Shown one piece after another: positions 1 through 8,018 of a stretch of DNA of 14,197 nt (position 1 is the first letter of the stretch; every line of letters starts with the position of its first letter). The notes beneath the pieces are model-generated. The model saw nothing but the letters and a program-made list of their open reading frames with translations, searched no databases and was not told the DNA's origin. The translations under genes and the position numbers were made by a program. The DNA is from Pseudomonadota bacterium (GTDB taxonomy: Bacteria; Pseudomonadota; Gammaproteobacteria; Burkholderiales; Burkholderiaceae). The stretch is from contig JAEZQX010000034.1 of the NCBI GenBank assembly GCA_023441105.1, forward strand, positions 1 to 14,197, in the 5' to 3' direction.

Positions 1-3
1 GCG

Positions 4-34
4 CGCGGCCCCCGCCGCCCGCGCGGGGGGCGCG
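4..34. other. GC-rich hairpin downstream of gmk
   Basis: Bases 4-14 pair with 24-34 (10 of 11 pairs, one G-G mismatch) around a 9-base loop. The hairpin starts about 47 bases after the gmk stop codon. It could be a terminator or an RNA processing or pausing site between gmk and whatever follows (rpoZ is the usual neighbour). The window ends before any U-tract on the minus strand could be seen, so a terminator cannot be claimed. Confidence 0.35.
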
Positions 35-81
35 GCCGCCTCTCCGGTCTCCCGGCAACTGCCTGCATTTTCAGCTTACGT

Positions 82-711
82 TCATTCCGCCGGTATGCCA
101 AGCGCCGCGAACAGCTCGGGCTGCAGCGCGGCCTGCTGACGGAAGCGACACCGGGCCGCATCGGCAATGCAGAGAAGCTGCCGGCAGGCTTCGGTAAAGT
201 CTTGATTTACAATTATATATTGGAACTCGCCGGCATGCTCGAGCTCGTTGCGCGCGGCCGCCAGGCGGCGTTCAATGACCTCGGGCGCATCCTTGCCTCT
301 TGCCTGCAGGCGTTGCTCCAGGATGTCCAGCGACGGCGGCGCGATGAAAATCGAAATCGCATCCGGATAGAGGCTGGTGACCTGCCGGGCTCCCTGCCAG
401 TCGATCTCCAGCACGATGTCGGCGCCGGCCGTCGTCTGCTCGTCGATCCATCGGCGCGAGGTGCCGTAGAGATTGCCGTGCACTTCCGCCCATTCGAGGA
501 ATTCGCCTGCCAGGCGCCGTCGCCGGAACTCCTCGGCGGAAATGAAGCAGTAGTCTTCGCCGTCGCGCTCGCCCTCGCGAGGAGGGCGGGTGGTGAAGGA
601 AACCGAATGGCGGATGCGGGTGCGCGCCTCCATCAGGGCGCGGACCAGCGACGTCTTGCCGGCGCCTGACGGAGCGACGACGATCAGGATCGTGCCAGCG
701 GGTGAAGGCAT
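82..711 (-). CDS. gmk: guanylate kinase
   Basis: Cytoplasmic guanylate kinase (GMP + ATP to GDP + ADP), an essential step of guanine nucleotide synthesis. The 209-residue product is close to the usual bacterial length (about 207). Visible motifs: the P-loop APSGAGKTSLV at residues 13-23, the GMP-binding stretch SFTTRPPREGERDGEDY (38-54), GNLYGTS (79-85), and DIVLEIDWQGARQV (98-111). The start chosen is the ATG at 709-711, which places the P-loop as in the family. An in-frame TTG at 730-732 would add seven residues, and neither start has a clear Shine-Dalgarno. In many Burkholderiales yicC precedes and rpoZ-spoT follows. Here a tarD-like gene precedes it with 168 bases between, so gmk probably uses its own promoter. 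Confidence 0.97.
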   Translation of the reverse strand: MPSPAGTILIVVAPSGAGKTSLVRALMEARTRIRHSVSFTTRPPREGERDGEDYCFISAEEFRRRRLAGEFLEWAEVHGNLYGTSRRWIDEQTTAGADIVLEIDWQGARQVTSLYPDAISIFIAPPSLDILEQRLQARGKDAPEVIERRLAAARNELEHAGEFQYIIVNQDFTEACRQLLCIADAARCRFRQQAALQPELFAALGIPAE

Positions 712-750
712 GCTGTCAGGCGTTGATCGCAAGTTGATGGGCTAGCCGCA

Positions 751-778
751 AGTCTAACAAGCCGGTCATCACCGTCAG
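751..778 (-). promoter_or_regulatory. candidate sigma70 promoter of gmk
   Basis: On the minus strand a -35 CTGACG (773-778) is followed after 16 bases by a -10 TAGACT (751-756), each matching four of six consensus positions. Transcription would begin near 744, giving a leader of about 33 bases before the ATG at 711. The site lies in the intergenic region after the tarD-like gene, where gmk would need a promoter now that it is separated from yicC. It was found by eye only. Confidence 0.35.
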
Positions 779-879
779 GCGCCGCCGGAGCGGTCGGTTG
801 CCACCGTCCGCCGCCGCGCAGCGCGCGGGCGCGGCCTGCCGTGCCGGGCGCCACCTTCTGGCGTTCGCGCGGGGGACGT

Positions 880-2043
880 TCATTCGGCCAGCTGGCGCAT
901 TTCGACGATCAGGTCCTGCTTGCCTTCGAAGCCGATGCCCGGGAGGTCCGGCATGACGATGTGCCCGTCCTGCACCCGCACGCCGTCAGGAAAGCCGCCG
1001 TACGGCTGGAACAGGTCGGGATAGCTCTCGTTGCCGCCGAGGCCAAGGCCGGCAGCGATGTTGAGCGACATCTGGTGGCCGCCGTGCGGAATGCAGCGGG
1101 CCGGGGACCAGCCGGCACCGACCACCGCCTGCAACGTGCGCTGGTATTCGCACAAGCCATACGACAGGGCGCAATCGAACTGCAGCCAATCGCGGTCCGG
1201 GCGCATGCCGCCATGGCGCAGCAGGTTGCGGGCATCCTGGTAGCTGAAGAGATTCTCGCCGGTCGCCATCGGGCCGGGGTAGTAGTCGGCGAGCGCGGCC
1301 TGCAGGCGGTAGTCGAGCGGGTCGCCGGCTTCCTCGTACCAGAACAGCGGATAGTCGCGCAGCATCTTGGCATAGGCGATCGCGGTGTCGAGGTCGAAGC
1401 GGCCGTTGGCGTCCACGGCCAGCCGTGCCTCTGCGCCGATCTCGGCGAGCACCGATTCGATCCGCTCGCGGTCCTCGTCGAGGGTGGCGCCGCCGATCTT
1501 CATCTTCACCACGTTGTAACCGCGGTCGAGATAGGAGCGCATCTCGGCGTTCAGCGCGCCGAGGTCCTTGCCGGGGTAGTAGTAGCCGCCGGCGGCGTAG
1601 ACGAAGACCTTCGGATTGGCCTCCACGCCGTGACGGTCGGCCAGCAGGCGGAACAGCGGCTGGCCGGCGATCTTCGCCACCGCGTCCCAGACCGCCATGT
1701 CGATGGTGCCGACCGCGACCGACCGTTCGCCGTGGCCGCCCGGCTTCTCGTTGCGCATCAGCGTCGCCCAGATCCGGTCCGGATCGAGGTTGTCGCCGGC
1801 ATCGTTGAGCAGCGATGCCGGATCGGCCTCCATCAGGCGCGGCGCGAATCGCTCGCGGATCAGGCCGCCCTGGCCGTAGCGGCCGTTGGAATTGAAGCCG
1901 TAGCCCACCACCCTGCGGCCGTCCCGGACCACGTCGGTGACCACTGCCACCAGGCTGGTGGTCATCTTCGAGAAGTCGATATAGGCGTTGCGGATCGGCG
2001 AGGCGATCAGGCGCGTGGATTCACGGATGTCGAGGATCTTCAT
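880..2043 (-). CDS. tarD: D-tartrate dehydratase-like enolase superfamily enzyme
   Basis: Probable Mg-dependent dehydratase of the enolase superfamily (mandelate racemase subgroup). It would convert D-tartrate to oxaloacetate by proton abstraction and loss of water in the cytoplasm. The 387-residue sequence matches my memory of the characterised Bradyrhizobium TarD (389 aa) almost throughout, for example SPIRNAYIDF near residue 15, NEKPGGHGERSVAVGTIDMA (98-117) and FDCALSYGLCEYQRTL (289-304). Catalytic positions appear kept with an offset of two: K182 in VVKMKIGG, metal ligands D211 (VDANGR), E237 (WYEE) and E263 (TGEN), and H320 (IPHGGHQ). The ATG at 2041-2043 gives the family N-terminus but lacks a good Shine-Dalgarno. 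An isolated TAGAAT -10-like box lies at 2098-2103 with no convincing -35. It lies downstream of the acyl-CoA synthetase with a 140-base gap. Confidence 0.9.
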   Translation of the reverse strand: MKILDIRESTRLIASPIRNAYIDFSKMTTSLVAVVTDVVRDGRRVVGYGFNSNGRYGQGGLIRERFAPRLMEADPASLLNDAGDNLDPDRIWATLMRNEKPGGHGERSVAVGTIDMAVWDAVAKIAGQPLFRLLADRHGVEANPKVFVYAAGGYYYPGKDLGALNAEMRSYLDRGYNVVKMKIGGATLDEDRERIESVLAEIGAEARLAVDANGRFDLDTAIAYAKMLRDYPLFWYEEAGDPLDYRLQAALADYYPGPMATGENLFSYQDARNLLRHGGMRPDRDWLQFDCALSYGLCEYQRTLQAVVGAGWSPARCIPHGGHQMSLNIAAGLGLGGNESYPDLFQPYGGFPDGVRVQDGHIVMPDLPGIGFEGKQDLIVEMRQLAE

Positions 2044-2159
2044 GGCTGCAGCGCGCCTCGTCGCCGGACGCCGCGCGCGGGTGTGGGGGGACTCTCGATT
2101 CTATGACGCGATGCAGGGCCTTCCCGGACGGCCTCGAAGGCTATTGCCGTGACCTGTCC

Positions 2160-2179
2160 TGCCTTGCCGTGCCTTGCCG
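2160..2179. repeat. 10-bp tandem duplication
   Basis: TGCCTTGCCG occurs twice in direct succession (2160-2169 and 2170-2179), just after the stop codon of the acyl-CoA synthetase gene. It is probably a slippage product. No function is visible. Confidence 0.5.
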
Positions 2180-2183
2180 GGGC

Positions 2184-3728
2184 TCACGGCTGCTGCCGCA
2201 ACTCCCGCTTGAGTACCTTGCCGTAGCTGTTCTTCGGCAGCGCGTCAACGAAGCGGTAGTGCTTGGGCCGCTTGAAACGGGCGATGCGCTCGAGGCAATG
2301 CCGATCCAGCGCCTCCACCGTCACGCCGGCAGGCGCCACCACGAATGCAACCACCACCTCGCCCCATTCGGGATCCGGCTGGCCGACCACGCACACTTCC
2401 GAGACCGCGGGATGAGTCAGCAGCGCCTCCTCCACCTCGCGCGGATAGATGTTGGAGCCGCCGCTGATGACCACGTCCTTCGAGCGATCGCGCAGCGTCA
2501 GATAGCCGCGGTCATCGAGGGAGCCGAGGTCGCCGGTATAGAGCCAGCCGCCCCGCAACGCATCGCGGGTGGCCTGGGGATTGTTCCAGTAGCCCTGCAT
2601 CACGGCGTCGCCGCGGCAGACCACCTCGCCGATCCCGCCCCACGGCAACGGCATCCCGGCATCGTCCAGCACGGCGACCTGCATGCCGGTTCGCACCCGT
2701 CCCACGGAGCCGAGCAGCGCGTCGTCGCCGCTCGCATGATCTTCCCGGCGCAGCCAGGTGATGGTCATCGGCGACTCTCCCTGGCCGTAGATCTGCACGA
2801 ACACCTGGCCGAAGGCCGCCAGCGAGCGCTTCAGCTCCTCGACGTACATCGGCCCGCCGCCGTAGACGATGGTCCGCAGGCCAGCCGGTGCGCGACCGGC
2901 CGCCTCGACCGCGAGCCGCAGCCGCTGGACCATCGTCGGCGCGAGGAACATGCCGCAACCGGGGTGTGCATCGCACAGGTCGAGGACCTCGTCGGGATCG
3001 AAACCGGCGCTCGCCGGAATCACCTGGGCCGCCCCGCGCGCCACATAGGCGGGAATGTAGAGCCCGGATCCGTGCGACATCGGCGCCGCGTGGATCTGGC
3101 ACGCCCGCTCGTCGAACTGCTCGACGTCGGCCAGGTGACCCACCGTCACCGCCAGCAGGTTCCGGTGGGTGAGCATCGCCCCCTTGGATTTGCCGGTGGT
3201 ACCGCTGGTGTAGAACAGCCAGGCGAGGTCGTCGGGCGCGACCTCGGCCGGATCGGCGGGCTCGGCGCCAAAGAGCTCGTCATAGGCGGGTGTGCCGAGC
3301 GCCACGACCGCTGCCCCGCGCGCATCGGCGGCAACGTCGGCGCGGTCTTGCGCACGAGTCTCATCGGCGGCGTTGGCTGCGATGGCGGCGGCCAATCCGC
3401 CGGCCAGCGACGGCGACGCGATCACCAGCCGGGCACCGGCATCGGCCACGATGTCCGCCATCTCCCGCGGATGAAGCTTGTAGTTGAGCGGCACCAGTGC
3501 CTGCCCAGCGGCCCAGGTGCCGAACATCACCTCCAGGATCTCGGGACGGTTCTCGCTGGCGATCACGATGCGCGCGCCGGACGGATGGTTCGCGCGCAAC
3601 GTGGCCGCGAGCCGCAATGCCCTGGCATGGAGCTGCGACCAGGTCGCTACCGGCTCGCGACCCAGGTAGACGCCTGTCGCATCGGGAAATTGGCGGGCCG
3701 TCTGGGCCAGCAACTCGAAGATATTCAT
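2184..3728 (-). CDS. AMP-dependent acyl-CoA synthetase/ligase
   Basis: Class I adenylate-forming enzyme that activates a carboxylic acid as an acyl-AMP and transfers it to coenzyme A. The 514-residue length is normal. Motifs in order: P-loop YTSGTTGKSKG (173-183), YGQGESP (314-320), WLYTGD (395-400), the hinge and A8 region RDRSKDVVISGGSNIYPREV (413-432), and the A10 motif PKNSYGKVLKREL (498-510) with probable catalytic lysine K504. There is no transmembrane segment or carrier domain, so it is a free cytoplasmic ligase. Acid specificity (fatty, aryl or short-chain) cannot be read from the sequence. The ATG at 3726-3728 has a weak AGGG ribosome site. It is divergent from the HNH gene across 183 bases, in which I see no convincing promoter. 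Confidence 0.9.
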   Translation of the reverse strand: MNIFELLAQTARQFPDATGVYLGREPVATWSQLHARALRLAATLRANHPSGARIVIASENRPEILEVMFGTWAAGQALVPLNYKLHPREMADIVADAGARLVIASPSLAGGLAAAIAANAADETRAQDRADVAADARGAAVVALGTPAYDELFGAEPADPAEVAPDDLAWLFYTSGTTGKSKGAMLTHRNLLAVTVGHLADVEQFDERACQIHAAPMSHGSGLYIPAYVARGAAQVIPASAGFDPDEVLDLCDAHPGCGMFLAPTMVQRLRLAVEAAGRAPAGLRTIVYGGGPMYVEELKRSLAAFGQVFVQIYGQGESPMTITWLRREDHASGDDALLGSVGRVRTGMQVAVLDDAGMPLPWGGIGEVVCRGDAVMQGYWNNPQATRDALRGGWLYTGDLGSLDDRGYLTLRDRSKDVVISGGSNIYPREVEEALLTHPAVSEVCVVGQPDPEWGEVVVAFVVAPAGVTVEALDRHCLERIARFKRPKHYRFVDALPKNSYGKVLKRELRQQP

Positions 3729-3911
3729 GTGCCCTGTCTCGATTGCAATCGCCGACTCGGGCGTTCGCCTGCAGCGGCGATCCGGGCGGCATCCGCGCCT
3801 GAAAGTCTAACCCCTCGGGACCGACCGACCGGCGGCTCTTCGCGCCGCCCAGTTGCTCTCAGGACGCTGACGGGCGATCATCGCGCGCGTCGAGAAGAAA
3901 GCCACTCCGTT

Positions 3912-4895
3912 ATGCGCTACTGGTGGGTCAACCAGAACCAAACTTACCGCCACGAACTGCGCGGTGGATACCTGTGGTCTCCCAAGCGGAAGGCGAACCA
4001 GGCGTCGAATCCCTTTTACGACTTCATGCGGGAAGTAGCGCCAGGAGACATCATCTTCTCCTTCGCAGCCACTGCGATTCCCGCAATAGGCGTGGCCGCG
4101 ACTCATGCGTACGAGGCGCCGAAGCCACTCGAATTTGGAAGGGCGGGTGCCTACTGGGAGATGATCGGCTGGCGGGTGGACGTGCGGTTCAGCGCTCTTC
4201 GGCACGCCATCAAGCCGTCACAGCACATGGCTGTGCTCGCTCCACTGCTTCCAGACCGATATGCGCCCCTCCGCGCCAACGGCGCCGGACTGCAAAGCGT
4301 CTATCTCACCCGGCTGCCGGAACAACTTGCCGTCGCCTTGATCGACCTGATCGGCGCCGAGGCGCATGCCATCGCTCTCGGCCGTCGAGTTGCAGAAGAA
4401 TCACCCCTGTCGCCGGGGATCGGATTAGTCGAGTGGGAAGAGCATGAAATAAGCCAGGTGCGGCTGAACACATCCTTGGCTGAGACGGAGCGACAGGCCG
4501 TGGTGCTAGCCCGGCGTGGCCAAGGCGTCTTCAAGGACCGCGTCATGCTTATCGAACGCGCCTGCCGGCTGACCGGCGTGACGCGAGTCGAGCACCTACG
4601 CGCCAGCCATTGCAAGCCCTGGCGCGACGCAACCAATGTGGAGCGCCTGGATGGCGAGAACGGTTTGCTTCTGACGCCAAGCATGGATCACCTGTTCGAC
4701 CGCGGATTCATCTCATTCGACGATAACGGCGATCTCCTCGTGTCGCCGGTGGCCCACCAGGAATCCTTGCAGCGCATGGGCATCGACGCGCGACACGCGA
4801 TCAATGTGGGCTCATTCGCCGCGGGGCAGCGAAGGTACCTCGAGTTTCATCGCGAGAACGTGCTGCTGCGGTCACGCTATCTCGACCGGATCTGA
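3912..4895 (+). CDS. HNH endonuclease with EVE-like N-terminal domain
   Basis: Probable DNA endonuclease of 327 residues. The C-terminal half is an HNH_2-type domain: RACRLTG (216-222), then ASHCKPWRD (231-239), ERLDGENGLLL (244-254) and DHLFDRGFISF (259-269). The likely H-N-H triad is H233, N250 and H260. The N-terminal ~135 residues open with YWWVNQNQTY (3-12) and include GGYLWSPK and PGDIIFSF, resembling the PUA-like EVE fold. EVE-HNH fusions such as VcaM4I (recalled) cut DNA carrying modified cytosine, so a type IV-like restriction role is inferred. An open frame extends far upstream, but residues before this ATG are antisense to the acyl-CoA synthetase and resemble nothing. Local GC is lower: I counted 33/60 at 4021-4080 and 35/60 at 4441-4500, against 42/60 at 1441-1500. 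This suggests separate acquisition. No methyltransferase partner is nearby. Confidence 0.85.
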   Translation: MRYWWVNQNQTYRHELRGGYLWSPKRKANQASNPFYDFMREVAPGDIIFSFAATAIPAIGVAATHAYEAPKPLEFGRAGAYWEMIGWRVDVRFSALRHAIKPSQHMAVLAPLLPDRYAPLRANGAGLQSVYLTRLPEQLAVALIDLIGAEAHAIALGRRVAEESPLSPGIGLVEWEEHEISQVRLNTSLAETERQAVVLARRGQGVFKDRVMLIERACRLTGVTRVEHLRASHCKPWRDATNVERLDGENGLLLTPSMDHLFDRGFISFDDNGDLLVSPVAHQESLQRMGIDARHAINVGSFAAGQRRYLEFHRENVLLRSRYLDRI

Positions 4896-4927
4896 GATTC
4901 CGACCGGCACCTTCGGGTCTTCTGGCA

Positions 4928-4957
4928 TTGACATGCCGACCGCCGATTGACTAGAGT
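4928..4957 (+). promoter_or_regulatory. candidate sigma70 promoter of the first Bug receptor
   Basis: A perfect -35 TTGACA (4928-4933) is followed after 18 bases by TAGAGT (4952-4957), four of six positions to TATAAT. Initiation near 4964 would give a leader of about 149 bases before the ATG at 5113. It lies just after the HNH gene stop and would separate the receptor from that gene transcriptionally. Confidence 0.5.
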
Positions 4958-5112
4958 CGACCGGGAATCCCTGCACACCGAGCGCGCGACTCGGGCACGG
5001 CGGCGCAGGCGAATCCAGCGATGCGTCGAGCGCCGCTTCCGCGGTCGTCCCCGCCGCTGCGCGCCCGGCCGTGCGGCCAAGCATCGGCTCAATCATTGGG
5101 AGGAAAGAGAAC

Positions 5113-6129
5113 ATGACCATCCGTATCCGGCCATTCGCCTTGTTCGCGACCGCAGCGCTCTGCTCGATCGCCGCCGTGCCTGCCGCACAGTCGCAGGACT
5201 GGAAGCCCGACCGGCCGGTGACGATCATCGTGCCCTGGGCACCCGGCGGCTCGACCGACCAGGTCACGCGCGTGACGGCAACGGAGATCGAGAAGGCTCT
5301 CGGGCAGAAGGTGGTGATCGTCAACCAGCCCGGCGGCTCGGGCTCGATCGGCACCAAGAGCGCGCTCGATGCCACCAAGGATGGCTATACCTGGACCGCC
5401 GGCGCGGCGCAGGATCTCGGCGCCTACGAGACGCTGGGCATGCTGCCGACGAAGATCCAGGACTGGCACCTGTTCCTCAGCGTGGCGAATGTCCAGGTCG
5501 TCGGCGTCAATCCAGGCACGCCGTACAAGACCATCGCGCAACTGCTCGATGCGATGAAGGCGAAGCCGGGTGCGGTGACGGTGGCGACGGCCGGCGTGAC
5601 ATCGGCCGGGCACAATGCCATGGAGCTCATCGCCCGCGCGACCGGCGTCAAGTACCGTCACGTGACCTACGACGGCGGCAATCCGGCGGTGGTGGCGACC
5701 GTTTCCGGCGAGACCGAGGTGACCACGCAGCTGGCCGTCGAGCAGGCCGACATGATCCGCGGCAAGCGGCTGCGGCCGCTCGCCACCGTCAGCGAGAAGC
5801 CGCTCGAGCTGGAAGGATTCGGCACCATCGAGCCGCTGTCGAAAACGATCCAGGGCTTCACTGCGCCAGCCAACTACTTCGGCATCTTCCTGCCCAAGGG
5901 CGTGCCGGACGCACTCGTCAAGACCCTCGAGCGGATCTGGTCGCAGCACATCGCCGCCAACGAGGTACTGAAGAAGTACGCCGCCAGCCGCGGCGCGCTG
6001 TTCGCGCCGATGGCCGGTGCCGACGCCCAGAAGGCGGTGATGCCGGCCGTGCAGGCCAACACCTGGCTGCTGTTCGACAGCGGCAAGGCGAAGGTTTCGC
6101 CGGAAACCCTGGGAATACCGAGGCCTTGA
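5113..6129 (+). CDS. Bug-family (TctC-like) periplasmic solute-binding protein
   Basis: Periplasmic receptor of 338 residues related to the tripartite tricarboxylate transporter binding proteins. These bind small carboxylates or other metabolites through bridging waters. The N-terminus MTIRIRPFALFATAALC continues to AAQSQDWKP, a typical Sec signal with cleavage near residue 29. Mature-protein motifs: DRPVTIIVPWAPGGSTDQV (family motif VPWxPGG), VNQPGGSGSIG and KDGYTW, where the family usually has PDGYTL. The ATG at 5113 is fixed by a strong GGGAGGAAAG ribosome site (5098-5107) ten bases upstream of a longer in-frame start's signal-less extension. No TctA or TctB membrane genes lie in the window, so it is an orphan receptor, as is common in Bordetella relatives. 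Ligand unknown; a tartrate-like dicarboxylate would suit the nearby dehydratase but is only a guess. Confidence 0.92.
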   Translation: MTIRIRPFALFATAALCSIAAVPAAQSQDWKPDRPVTIIVPWAPGGSTDQVTRVTATEIEKALGQKVVIVNQPGGSGSIGTKSALDATKDGYTWTAGAAQDLGAYETLGMLPTKIQDWHLFLSVANVQVVGVNPGTPYKTIAQLLDAMKAKPGAVTVATAGVTSAGHNAMELIARATGVKYRHVTYDGGNPAVVATVSGETEVTTQLAVEQADMIRGKRLRPLATVSEKPLELEGFGTIEPLSKTIQGFTAPANYFGIFLPKGVPDALVKTLERIWSQHIAANEVLKKYAASRGALFAPMAGADAQKAVMPAVQANTWLLFDSGKAKVSPETLGIPRP

Positions 6130-6141
6130 ACACCAAGTCCT

Positions 6142-6181
6142 TGAACGCTAGGCCCTGAACGCTAGGCCCTGAACGCGGCCC
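6142..6181. repeat. 14-bp tandem repeat between convergent genes
   Basis: TGAACGCTAGGCCC is present twice exactly (6142-6155, 6156-6169). A third, shorter copy TGAACGCGGCCC (6170-6181) has lost TA. The related CCTTGAAC at 6124-6131 overlaps the stop codon of the receptor gene, suggesting the array grew from the gene end. It fills most of the 58 bases between the convergent receptor and cytochrome genes. I see no stable hairpin with a T-tract, so there is no terminator call. Confidence 0.75.
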
Positions 6182-6187
6182 ACGCTG

Positions 6188-6547
6188 CTAGAGCGGCGGC
6201 TTGACCTCCACCTGCAAGGACGCGTACCAGGCCGCCAGGTTGTCGATGTCCTTATCGTTCAGCGTCTTGCTCATCACCGACATGACTTCGTGCTGGCGGG
6301 CACCGCTGCGGTATGCCCGCAGCTGCGCCGCCAGGTAGATCGCCGGCTGCGCCGCCAGGTTCGGCGCATCGGGCGCGCTCGACAGGCCCAGCGGGCCGTG
6401 GCAGACCGCACAGGCTTGCGCCTTCTCGCGACCGGCCGCTACATCGCCGGCCGCCTGGGCGGCGGCGGGCGCAGCGGCGCCGAACCAGAGGGCCGCGGCG
6501 AGCAGCGCGCCGTAGCCCATGCCGGCCGGCAGCGCGCCTGGCTTCAC
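6188..6547 (-). CDS. small periplasmic class I cytochrome c
   Basis: Single-haem c-type cytochrome of 119 residues. The haem site is CAVCH at 46-50, and the sixth ligand is probably M89 or M92 in HEVMSVMSKTL. The C-terminal helix DIDNLAAWYASL is typical of the family. The N-terminus carries an Ala-rich signal peptide (about residues 11-31, ending AAAQA), so it works in the periplasm. The chosen start is a GTG (6545-6547) overlapping the TGA of the upstream dehydrogenase by four bases (GTGA), which implies translational coupling. An ATG at 6518-6520 would remove nine residues and still leave a signal. It very likely takes electrons from the PQQ-type dehydrogenase encoded just before it and passes them towards a terminal oxidase. 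Confidence 0.88.
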   Translation of the reverse strand: MKPGALPAGMGYGALLAAALWFGAAAPAAAQAAGDVAAGREKAQACAVCHGPLGLSSAPDAPNLAAQPAIYLAAQLRAYRSGARQHEVMSVMSKTLNDKDIDNLAAWYASLQVEVKPPL

Positions 6548-7854
6548 TGCTGGTACGAGATGCGGTAGATGGCGCCCGCGTAGTCGTCGGAGACTAGCAG
6601 CGAGCCGTCCTTCATCATCGCCACGTCCACCGGCCTGCCGCGGTAGGTGTTGGTGTCGGGATCGAGCCAGCCTTCGGCGAATGGCTCCGTCTTCTCGGCC
6701 CGGCCGTCCGCGTTCAGGTAGGTGACCATCACCCGCGCACCGATCGGCTTGGTGCGGTTCCAGGAGCCATGCTGCGCGGAGAAGAGCGCGCCGTGGTACT
6801 TCTGCGGGAACTGCTTGCCGGTGTAGAAGGTCATGCCGAGGTCCGCCGCGTGCGCATCCATCAGCACTTCGGCCGCGGTGGTGTTCTCCGGGACCGGATC
6901 CTTGTCGTAGCCGAACTCGGTGATCCGCGTCTTGCCCTGGATGAAGGGGTAGCCGAAGAACATGCCGGGCTTGTCGGCGCGATTGATCTCGCCCGCCGGA
7001 ATGTCGTCACCCATGCCGTCGGTCTGGTTGTCCGTGAACCAGAGGCTGTTGTCCTTCGGATTGAACTCCTGGCCGACCGAGTTGCGGATCCCGGTGGCGA
7101 ACACCTCGCGGCCGCTGCCGGTGAACGGATCGAGCCGGATGATGCCGCCGATACCGTACTTCGCGTACTTCTCGAGCTTCTCGCGCGCCGGCACGTTGAA
7201 CGGCTGGCCCAGCGTGACGTAGAGCTTGCCGTCAGGGCCGACGCGGCAGGTGCGCGCGCCGTGGTTGAAGGACTCCTCGTCGGTCGGAATCAGCTGGCCC
7301 TGCGGCACCACTTCGATCACAGCCACGTCCGGGCCTTCGTAGAAGAACTCCGCCGCCGGAAAGTTGAGGATTCGATTGTGCTCGGCCACGACGAGGAAGC
7401 CGTCCTTGGTCCAGCACACGCCGTTGGGGTTGCTGAACTTGAGCGACGGTGCGAAGGCCTTGACCTCGTCGGCGATGCCGTCGCTGTTGCGGTCCGTCAC
7501 CGCCCAGAGCGTGGTCTTGCGGGTGCCGACGAACACCATGTTGGTGGACGGAGCGACCGCCATGTGCCTGGCGTCCGGCACGACGGCGAACAGCTCGATC
7601 TTGAAGCCGGGCGGCAGCTTGATTCGCTTGAGGTTGGCGCTGATGGCGGTGGCGTTGCGTCCTTCCTGGGGAACCGCCGGGAGGTTCAAATCGGTGGTCG
7701 CCACCTTGAACTGCTTCATCTTCTCGATGGCCTGCTGCGGCGAGGGCGGGCTCTGCGCGGCACTCGGCGCGGCAAAGGCAAGGGCGAAACTGCAGGCAAG
7801 TCCGGCGAGCAGAAGCGGCCGCGCGATGGGCCGGTCCTCGGGAATCCACCTCAT
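6544..7854 (-). CDS. PQQ-dependent sugar dehydrogenase, sorbosone dehydrogenase family
   Basis: Periplasmic beta-propeller dehydrogenase of 436 residues with a Sec signal (LLLAGLACSFALAFA, cleaved around residue 34). Family-like segments: ELFAVVPDARHMAVAPS (87-103), FSNPNGVCW (140-148), GIGGIIRLDPFTG (234-246), ATGIRNSVGQEFNP (253-266), TDNQTDGMGDDIPAGE (274-289) and HGSWNRTKPIGARV (362-375). The loop DRNSDGIADE (121-130) looks like a calcium site. These match soluble PQQ sugar or alcohol dehydrogenases; the true substrate is unknown. The ATG at 7852-7854 is supported by AGGAGA eight bases or so upstream and by the signal peptide; the open frame continues upstream only as noise. No pqq synthesis genes are in the window. 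The gene overlaps the downstream cytochrome, forming a two-gene unit. Confidence 0.9.
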   Translation of the reverse strand: MRWIPEDRPIARPLLLAGLACSFALAFAAPSAAQSPPSPQQAIEKMKQFKVATTDLNLPAVPQEGRNATAISANLKRIKLPPGFKIELFAVVPDARHMAVAPSTNMVFVGTRKTTLWAVTDRNSDGIADEVKAFAPSLKFSNPNGVCWTKDGFLVVAEHNRILNFPAAEFFYEGPDVAVIEVVPQGQLIPTDEESFNHGARTCRVGPDGKLYVTLGQPFNVPAREKLEKYAKYGIGGIIRLDPFTGSGREVFATGIRNSVGQEFNPKDNSLWFTDNQTDGMGDDIPAGEINRADKPGMFFGYPFIQGKTRITEFGYDKDPVPENTTAAEVLMDAHAADLGMTFYTGKQFPQKYHGALFSAQHGSWNRTKPIGARVMVTYLNADGRAEKTEPFAEGWLDPDTNTYRGRPVDVAMMKDGSLLVSDDYAGAIYRISYQQ

Positions 7855-8018
7855 CTCTGTCTCCTGTTTTGGCGTCCGGAACGGTGTATGGGCGGCAGCC
7901 GGCGAGGGTGATCGCAACGCCGGCGGTCGGTGCCTCAGGAACCTGAAGAGTCGGATCGCCGCGCCCGCACGCCGGCCGTGGGCACGGCGGCATCGGTGGT
8001 CGGGTTGGCGGAGCGCCG

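Noticed and set aside
722..738. Two GTTGAT direct copies in the gmk leader, reminiscent of an FNR half-site
   Set aside because: They are direct, not inverted, and the spacing does not fit an FNR box.
841..2106. Long plus-strand open frame opposite the tarD-like gene
   Set aside because: It mirrors the codon bias of a confidently identified enzyme and has no recognisable motif. Similar shadows at 6769-7911 and 10797-12428 were dropped for the same reason.
2103..3911. Long plus-strand open frame running in frame into the HNH gene
   Set aside because: It is antisense to the acyl-CoA synthetase and gives a His/Arg-rich sequence without family resemblance. Homology begins at the ATG at 3912.
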